DNA of 64,000 nucleotides, taken from Streptomyces hokutonensis. GTDB taxonomy: Bacteria > Actinomycetota > Actinomycetes > Streptomycetales > Streptomycetaceae. The notes beneath the pieces are model-generated. The model made no database searches. It was not told the DNA's origin and worked only from the letters and a program-made list of their open reading frames with translations. Positions 59,267 to 64,000 of the stretch are shown one piece after another. The position numbers and the translations under genes are program-made. The stretch covers positions 112,834 to 176,833 of the forward strand of contig NZ_BARG01000061.1 of NCBI RefSeq assembly GCF_000376565.1, read 5' to 3'. Within the stretch, counting starts at the first letter, position 1. The number at the start of each line of letters is the position of its first letter.

Positions 59267-59989
59267 TCACGGTGCTTCAGGGAGCAGGAAGCAGGGCAGA
59301 GCTCGCTCCCTGGCTCCCTTCTCCCCGTCCGGTTCGACCCGATACAGGTGAGCCTGCGGCGTGCGGGTCACCGTTTCCGTCAGGAGGCCGTCCGTGAAGA
59401 GGACGCCGACACCGTCCTCCAGCGCCCACCCGGCGGGGAGCGCGCCGGTGGCTACAGCCGCCTGGTAGGAGGAGCGGCGGCCCGGTTCGCTGTCGTAGTG
59501 CGGGCATACCGAGCCGGACAGCAGGCCCAGCCCGTCCTGCAGAAACGTCAGCGGCCCGAAGGAGTCGGTATGCGAGCCTTCGGCCCAGCAGTTGGCGCCG
59601 GCGCTGATACCGCACAGCAACGTGCCGCGGTCGTAGGCCTCGCGCATCAACCGGTCCACGCCATGGGCACGCCAGACTGCCAGCAGGTTCGCGGTGTTGC
59701 CGCCCCCGACATACACGACGTCTTGAGAGAGCAGAAACGTGCGCAACGCGGCGTCATCGAGTTCCCTCCGGAACAACGGCAAGACACTGGGCTCACAGGC
59801 GCGTGACTGGAACGCGGAGAAAAATCGGTCCAGGTAGGCGGGGGCATCACCGCTGGCCGTGGGCACAAAGCACACCTTGGGCCGAGAAGCACGTGTGTGA
59901 CCGAGCACCCAGTCGTCCAACAGGCCATCGTCGTCCATGGAGAAGCCGCCTCCGAGAAGAGCCAGACGACGCACGGGAACGACAGCCAC
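59267..59989 (-). CDS. Peptidase E-like hydrolase (S51)
   Basis: A 240-residue serine hydrolase. The nucleophile is in CGISAGANCWAEGSHTDSFG, preceded by VVYVGGGNTANLLAVWRAHG, the S51 pair of motifs. CPHYDSEPGRR supplies a His. The N-terminus RRLALLGGGFSMDDDGLLDDW is typical. It likely releases N-terminal Asp from dipeptides or splits a related bond. GTG 59989 has AGGAGG-CACTCCC just upstream, a strong ribosome site. Different from the gene at 22219. Confidence 0.88.
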   Translation of the reverse strand: MAVVPVRRLALLGGGFSMDDDGLLDDWVLGHTRASRPKVCFVPTASGDAPAYLDRFFSAFQSRACEPSVLPLFRRELDDAALRTFLLSQDVVYVGGGNTANLLAVWRAHGVDRLMREAYDRGTLLCGISAGANCWAEGSHTDSFGPLTFLQDGLGLLSGSVCPHYDSEPGRRSSYQAAVATGALPAGWALEDGVGVLFTDGLLTETVTRTPQAHLYRVEPDGEKGARERALPCFLLPEAP

Positions 59990-60143
59990 GGGAGTGCCTC
60001 CTCAGCGCACGGGCCCACCAGAGCGGACGATGCCCGGAACAATGCCGGGCCATCGACGGCCTCCGCAATCGATTGAGAACCCTGTCACGTGCGCCGCCCT
60101 GCCCGCTCACACGTCGTCACGCGCAGCCGGACCGCCAATGGCT

Positions 60144-60356
60144 TCAAAAACACCTGTTCAGGGATCCTTGGCCACCCGTTTCGGGTCTCGGCATCTTGAA
60201 GCACACCCACACCGTCTTGCCGACGACATGCTCCGTGACGCCGACTTCATCGGCCGGCTCCCCGGCGAGGCCGTCGAGTACCGGGGGGAGTGGGACTTCC
60301 CCCTCAACCGGCTGCTGCACAAGGCGCTGGACCTCTGCACGGCGCGCCGCCGAGGG
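60144..60356 (-). pseudogene. C-terminal remnant of an HATPase_c-type ATP-binding protein
   Basis: An open frame of 70 codons without a start: LDGLAGEPADEVGVTEHVVG then KTVWVCFKMPRPETGG and a stop. The WGV/EVGV plus GKTVW ending is the usual C-terminus of RsbW-like anti-sigma/ATP-binding proteins of Streptomyces, here without the N-box or G boxes. It must be a decayed or truncated gene. Confidence 0.5.
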
Positions 60357-60394
60357 GCTTTTCTGAGGGCGGAAGCACAGGTTCGTTAAGGCTG

Positions 60395-60444
60395 CTCTCA
60401 GGTTTATTAGAGAACTCTCAGGTTCGCGGACCTCGCTCAGGATT
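60395..60444. repeat. Three direct repeats upstream of the peptide gene
   Basis: CTCTCAGGTT at 60395-60404 and again at 60415-60424, with a variant CTCAGGATT at 60436-60444. Spacing is about 20 bases. This looks like a set of binding sites for a tandem-binding regulator, about 160-200 bases before the peptide start. Confidence 0.5.
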
Positions 60445-60601
60445 CACAAAGGTATTCACAGGGCCTGCTTGCCGTTCGCTTGCCGACTTTGCTGCTTCTT
60501 GGCGTCGGGGGCGTGTAAGTTTCTCGGTGTCGGGAATTCCCCGGGCGGTAAAACGCTCGACTTTGACGCACAAAATCCTCTGCACAACCTAGGAGTTCGG
60601 A

Positions 60602-60733
60602 ATGGGCCTCAACAAGCTCGCCCCGCTGCCCAAGCCCAAGAAGCAGCAGCTTCCGCCCCCGCCGCCCCCGAAGCCCCGCAAGAAGCACGAGCCGAAGCCC
60701 CTGCCGAAGCCGCTGCCCGGCCAGGACAGCTGA
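60602..60733 (+). CDS. 43-residue proline/lysine-rich peptide
   Basis: A short gene with an excellent ribosome site (AGGAG seven bases before the ATG) and its own terminator. The peptide starts MGLNKLAPLPKPKK, holds a run of six Pro, then KPRKKH and PKPLPKPLPG, and ends QDS. It has 15 Pro, 9 Lys and 1 Arg against 1 Glu and 1 Asp, so it is strongly basic and extended. There is no hydrophobic signal peptide, no Cys, and one Ser at the end. It precedes an ABC exporter gene by 100 bases. A cationic exported peptide or an SH3-like ligand are possibilities; I recognise no family. Confidence 0.6.
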   Translation: MGLNKLAPLPKPKKQQLPPPPPPKPRKKHEPKPLPKPLPGQDS

Positions 60734-60747
60734 TCCGGCAGTAGGAG

Positions 60748-60774
60748 GAGGGCCGACCCACGCAGTCGGCCCTC
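60748..60774 (+). terminator. Canonical intrinsic terminator after the peptide gene
   Basis: GAGGGCCGAC / GTCGGCCCTC, a perfect 10-bp stem with a 7-base loop, followed by TTTTCTTT. This is the most classical T-tailed terminator in the window. It should limit read-through from the peptide gene into the exporter gene. Confidence 0.88.
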
Positions 60775-60832
60775 TTTTCTTTCCTGAATTCGAAAATCCA
60801 CAGAATTCTGATGACGGAAAGTGGAGGGCGTA

Positions 60833-62908
60833 GTGGACATGGATGCGGAAGAGGAAGACCTCGAATATGAGGACGACGAAACTCCTACCATTCCCGCCCG
60901 CACGGCTTTCCGCCGTTTCTGGCCGCTCACGGTGGGCCTCAGACGCTGGCTGATCCTCGTCTGGGTGTGCACGGTGGTCGCCGCACTCGCCGAGACCGAG
61001 TCGATCCTCCTCTTCAGCGACCTCACCGACCGCGCCCTGGCGAAGGGATCGCTCGCCGCGTTCTGGAGCCCGGCCGTCAAATGGCTGGGCGTCGCGCTCG
61101 TCGGCGCGGTCGTCGCCTACGCCGGCAACTCCCTCGCCGCCTGGGCCACCGAACGCTTCGTGATGAGACTGCGCGAGCATGTCTTCGACCACGTACAGCA
61201 GTTGCCCCCGCACTTCTTCCAACGGCACCGCCAGGGCGACCTGTTGTCCCGCCTCACGAGCGACGTCGAGGCGATCGAGACGCTCGTGGTCTCCGGCGTA
61301 GTGGGCACCGCCTCGGCCGTCTTCTCCGCCCTCTTCTACGCCGCCGCCGCGTTCTGGCTGCGCTGGGACCTCGCCGCGGCCACCTTCGTCCTCGCCCCCC
61401 TCTTCTGGCTGGCCGCCCGCCGCTTCTCCGGCTCCATCAAGGACGTCTCGCGCGCGGGCCGGGTCGCCGACGGCGCGATCACCTCCGTCGTCGAGGAGTC
61501 CCTGGGCAACATCGTCCTCACCCAGGCCTACGGCCGCCGCGACGCGGAACGCCGACGCCTGAACGAGGAGGCGAGCGCCTGGTTCCGCGCCTCCGTCCGC
61601 TCGACGCGCCTCAACGAGGCCTACGAGCAACTCGTCAGCGTCATCGAGACCGTGTGCGTGCTCGCCGTCATCGGCATCGGCGCCTGGGAGATCTCCACCG
61701 GCCGCATGACCCTCGGCCAACTCCTCGCGTTCTCCGCCTTCTTGGGCTACCTCTACCCGCCCGTCCGCGGCCTGGCCCAACTCGGCCTCACCATCACCGC
61801 CGCCACCGCCGGCGCCGAGCGCCTGATCGAGATCCTCGACGTACGACCGTCCGTCGCCGACCCCAGCCACGGCAAGGAGTTCGGCCGCCCCGACGGCAGT
61901 GTCGAACTCCGCGACATCTCCTTCAGCTACCCCGGCGCGGACCGCCCCGCCCTGGAAGGCCTCTCCTTCACCGTCAACCCCGGCGAACTGGTGATCGTCA
62001 CCGGCCCCAGCGGCGCCGGCAAGTCCACGGTCTCCAAGATGCTGCTCCGCTTCTACGACCCCGACGCCGGCGAAGTCCTCCTCGACGGCGTCCCCCTGCG
62101 GGACCTCCCTCTCGCCCGCCTGCGCGAATACGTCACCCTGCTCCCGCAGGAGACCCTCGTCCTGCACGACACCGTCCGCGCGAACATCGCCTGCGGCCGG
62201 CCCGGCGCGAGCGAACAGGCGATCATGGACGCGGCGATCGCGGCCGACGCCCACGAGTTCATCCTCCGCCTCCCCGACGGCTACGACACGAAGGTCGACC
62301 CCAACTCGGCCCGCCTGTCCGGAGGTCAGCTCCAACGGCTCGCGATCGCCCGCGCGATTCTCCGCGACGCCCCCGTCCTCGTCCTCGACGAACCGACCAC
62401 CGGGCTGGACTCCATGGCCGCCCGCCGGGTCGTGAAGCCACTACGACGACTGATGGCCGGCCGTACGACGATCATGATCACCCACGACCTCAACCTCGCC
62501 CCCGACGCCGACCGGATCCTCGTCGTCGACCGGGGCCGGATCGTCGAGACGGGCCGACACGACGAGCTGATGGCGCGGGGTGGGGCGTACTCGCGGCTGC
62601 ACCGTTCGCAGAACAACGCGGTGATGGACACCGGGGAACTGCGGTTGCCGTTGTTCGCCGAGGCGGGGGCTGGGGCGGGTGTGGCGGCGGGGATTCAGTA
62701 CGCCGCGCCTCCGGTCTTCGTGGAGAGCTGGGCGCCGCAGCCGCAGCAGATGCATCAGGCGCAGCAAGTGCAACAAGTGCAGCCGGTGTATCAACCTGCC
62801 TACGTCGAGGCCGAGTACGCCTCCGATCCGCTCTTCGGGCCCCTGCCCTCCACCCTCCCCGACGGCCGCCCGCTGTTCCGCGACGAGGTTCCCTGGAGCG
62901 GCATCTGA
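60833..62908 (+). CDS. ABC exporter (fused membrane and ATPase domains)
   Basis: A 691-residue half-transporter. An acidic N-terminus (DAEEEDLEYEDDE) leads to six helices with the type I exporter core (FFQRHRQGDLLSRLTSDVEAIE). ATPase: Walker A TGPSGAGKSTVSKMLL, Q-loop LLPQETLVLHDTV, signature LSGGQLQRLAIARAIL, Walker B VLVLDEPTTGLDS, H-loop MITHDLNL. The last 110 residues are unusual: Gly/Ala then Gln-rich (QPQQMHQAQQVQQVQPVYQ). It should work as a homodimer exporting a lipid, peptide or drug; no peptidase domain is fused. Start GTG 60833 has GGAGGG upstream; GTG 60821 and ATG 60839 are alternatives. Confidence 0.9.
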   Translation: MDMDAEEEDLEYEDDETPTIPARTAFRRFWPLTVGLRRWLILVWVCTVVAALAETESILLFSDLTDRALAKGSLAAFWSPAVKWLGVALVGAVVAYAGNSLAAWATERFVMRLREHVFDHVQQLPPHFFQRHRQGDLLSRLTSDVEAIETLVVSGVVGTASAVFSALFYAAAAFWLRWDLAAATFVLAPLFWLAARRFSGSIKDVSRAGRVADGAITSVVEESLGNIVLTQAYGRRDAERRRLNEEASAWFRASVRSTRLNEAYEQLVSVIETVCVLAVIGIGAWEISTGRMTLGQLLAFSAFLGYLYPPVRGLAQLGLTITAATAGAERLIEILDVRPSVADPSHGKEFGRPDGSVELRDISFSYPGADRPALEGLSFTVNPGELVIVTGPSGAGKSTVSKMLLRFYDPDAGEVLLDGVPLRDLPLARLREYVTLLPQETLVLHDTVRANIACGRPGASEQAIMDAAIAADAHEFILRLPDGYDTKVDPNSARLSGGQLQRLAIARAILRDAPVLVLDEPTTGLDSMAARRVVKPLRRLMAGRTTIMITHDLNLAPDADRILVVDRGRIVETGRHDELMARGGAYSRLHRSQNNAVMDTGELRLPLFAEAGAGAGVAAGIQYAAPPVFVESWAPQPQQMHQAQQVQQVQPVYQPAYVEAEYASDPLFGPLPSTLPDGRPLFRDEVPWSGI

Positions 62909-62968
62909 GTCACTGATCATCCGGCCGAACGGCTCCAGGACAGTTGCATAAAGGGTTCTCACACCTGT

Positions 62969-62992
62969 CTCAGTCCATTACCATGGACTGAG
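62969..62992. promoter_or_regulatory. Perfect palindrome ahead of the EamA transporter
   Basis: CTCAGTCCAT-TACC-ATGGACTGAG, perfect 10-bp arms with a 4-base spacer, 48 bases before the start codon. Typical size for a dimeric repressor such as a MarR-, PadR- or Lrp-type protein; no regulator lies inside the window on this side. Confidence 0.7.
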
Positions 62993-63039
62993 CAGTGCAC
63001 CGTGATGAACGAATCCCCAGCTGATCCCCTGGAAGCGCC

Positions 63040-63993
63040 GTGAGTATCCCCAGTACGTCTACGACCGCCCCCGTGGCGGCGAGCCCGACCCCGGTTGCCG
63101 CCCCTCGTCGGTTCGGTCCGGTGGGTCTCGTGCTGGCCGGGGGGATCTCAGTGCAGTTCGGTGGGGCGCTGGCGGTGACGATGATTCCCCGGGCGGGATC
63201 GCTGGGTGTGGTGACCCTCCGCCTCCTGGTGGCGGCGGTGGTGCTGCTCGTGGTCTGCCGCCCGAGCCTGCGCGGTCACTCGCGCACCGACTGGGGCACG
63301 GTCGTCGTCTTCGGGCTCACGATGGCCGCGATGAACGGTCTCTTCTACCAGTCGCTGGCCCGCATCCCGCTGGGACCGGCGGTGACCCTGGAGGTGCTGG
63401 GTCCACTCGCCCTCTCTGTTCTGACTTCCCGGCGTGCGCTGAACGCGGTGTGGGCGGGACTCGCCCTCGCGGGTGTGTTCCTGCTCGGCGGGGGCGGCTT
63501 CAGCAGCCTGGACCCTGTAGGTGTGGCCTTCGCGCTGAGTGCCGGCGCCATGTGGGCGACGTACATCGTCTTCAGCGCGCGTACGGGTCGCCGCTTTCCG
63601 CAGGCCGACGGGCTGGCGCTGGCGATGGTCGTGGCGGCGGTGGCGTTTCTGCCGCTCGGTATTGCGGAGTCGGGTACGAGGCTGCTGAACCCTGTGACCA
63701 TCGCGCTCGGGTCGGCGGTCGCGGTTCTCTCGTCCGTTCTTCCCTACACGCTCGAACTTCTGGCCCTGCGACGGCTGCCTGCTTCCACCTTCGCCATCCT
63801 GATGAGCCTGGAGCCGGCGATCGCCGCGACGGCGGGCTTCCTGATCCTGCACCAGGCGCTGTCTGTCACTGAGGCCCTGGCTATTGGGCTGGTCATCGGG
63901 GCGAGTATGGGGGCTGTGCGGACTCAGGTGGGGCGGGGGAAGGTGAAGCGGGAGGCGGCTCGGGAGGGCGCCGGGGTTGGTCCTCAGGCGTAG
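63040..63993 (+). CDS. EamA/RhtA-type amino acid or metabolite exporter
   Basis: A 317-residue ten-helix transporter of the drug/metabolite family. After a Thr/Pro/Ala-rich start, PVGLVLAGGISVQFGGALAVTMIP begins helix 1. The two EamA halves are seen: LPLGPAVTLEVLGPLALSV-like text (PLGPAVTLEVLGPLAL) and later ALRRLPASTFAILMSLEPAIAATAGFLIL, the strong family signature. RhtA relatives export threonine and homoserine. GTG 63040 has GGAAGCGCC upstream. Probably controlled through the palindrome at 62969. Confidence 0.9.
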   Translation: MSIPSTSTTAPVAASPTPVAAPRRFGPVGLVLAGGISVQFGGALAVTMIPRAGSLGVVTLRLLVAAVVLLVVCRPSLRGHSRTDWGTVVVFGLTMAAMNGLFYQSLARIPLGPAVTLEVLGPLALSVLTSRRALNAVWAGLALAGVFLLGGGGFSSLDPVGVAFALSAGAMWATYIVFSARTGRRFPQADGLALAMVVAAVAFLPLGIAESGTRLLNPVTIALGSAVAVLSSVLPYTLELLALRRLPASTFAILMSLEPAIAATAGFLILHQALSVTEALAIGLVIGASMGAVRTQVGRGKVKREAAREGAGVGPQA

Positions 63994-64000
63994 GTCGCCG

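Larger units (their letters stand above)
59990..60601. other. 610-bp region with a gene remnant and direct repeats
   Basis: Contains, on the minus strand at 60144-60356, the tail of an ATP-binding regulator (separate entry) and, at 60395-60444, three 10-bp direct repeats. The plus-strand open frame across 60100-60389 overlaps the remnant and I do not support it. The last 150 bases presumably hold the promoter of the small peptide gene. Confidence 0.5.

Noticed and set aside
59937..60389. 150-codon plus-strand frame across the ATP-binding remnant
   Set aside because: The minus-strand frame gives a recognisable GKTVW ending; the plus-strand reading has no known motif and starts inside the neighbouring gene.
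60395..60444. CRISPR array
   Set aside because: Only three short 10-bp repeats with 10-base spacers and no cas genes.

Overview
The window is chromosomal DNA of a Streptomyces-type actinomycete. The evidence is very high GC with a strong G/C third-position bias, frequent GTG and TTG starts, a complete conservon (cvnA-D plus two P450s), futalosine-pathway menaquinone genes, DUF2771/DUF3027/DUF2530 proteins, and intergenic hairpins of a kind common in that genus. I see no tRNA, rRNA, CRISPR array, prophage or intact transposase.

Layout. 1-4.0 kb: a two-gene leftward module of a small protein and a STAND NTPase with WD40 propellers, cut by the left edge. 4.1-16.5 kb: an ArsR/MFS efflux pair sharing an operator, a HelD/HelR-like RNA polymerase motor, an XPB helicase and its usual helicase-domain neighbour, a Nudix hydrolase, a HAD phosphatase and a cold-shock protein. 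16.5-22.9 kb: mqnD and mqnB with a DUF2771 lipoprotein, a displaced copy of the mqnD 3' end, a 600-bp degenerate repeat tract, an MFS protein, DUF3027 and an S51-like hydrolase. 22.9-28.4 kb: a sacsin-like GHKL ATPase, then two paralogous secreted proteins that share a conserved leader. 28.4-38 kb: a P-type ATPase, a purine permease, a Tat-exported propeller protein, an orphan ribbon-helix-helix protein, a MarR/MFS operon, a broken DUF4239 gene, thpR and a 29-residue membrane peptide.

38-48.5 kb: an aldo-keto reductase, a Uma2 nuclease-like protein, a Stf0-type sulfotransferase, an SGNH hydrolase, a surface propeller, a TetR/DrrAB drug-export module with a clear operator, a sigma-factor remnant against a 121-bp MITE-like element, a membrane terpene-cyclase-like protein and serC. 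48.6-54.3 kb: the conservon. 54.5-64 kb: an FAD/Fe-S dehydrogenase, a phosphoesterase, a GNAT protein, a peptidase E-like protein, a remnant of an ATP-binding regulator, a 43-residue proline/lysine-rich peptide with its own terminator in front of an ABC exporter, and an EamA exporter behind a palindrome.

Genes that act together: ArsR with its MFS pump; MarR with its MFS pump; TetR with DrrAB; mqnB with mqnD; CvnA-B-C-D with CYP157- and CYP154-type P450s (all overlapping or nearly so); and probably the STAND module. The best candidates for undescribed biology are the STAND pair with its shared linker motif, the proline-rich peptide and ABC exporter, the duplicated secreted proteins with a hairpin inserted in one leader, and the solitary membrane terpene-cyclase homologue. 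All functions are read from sequence and memory of families; no database search was possible.
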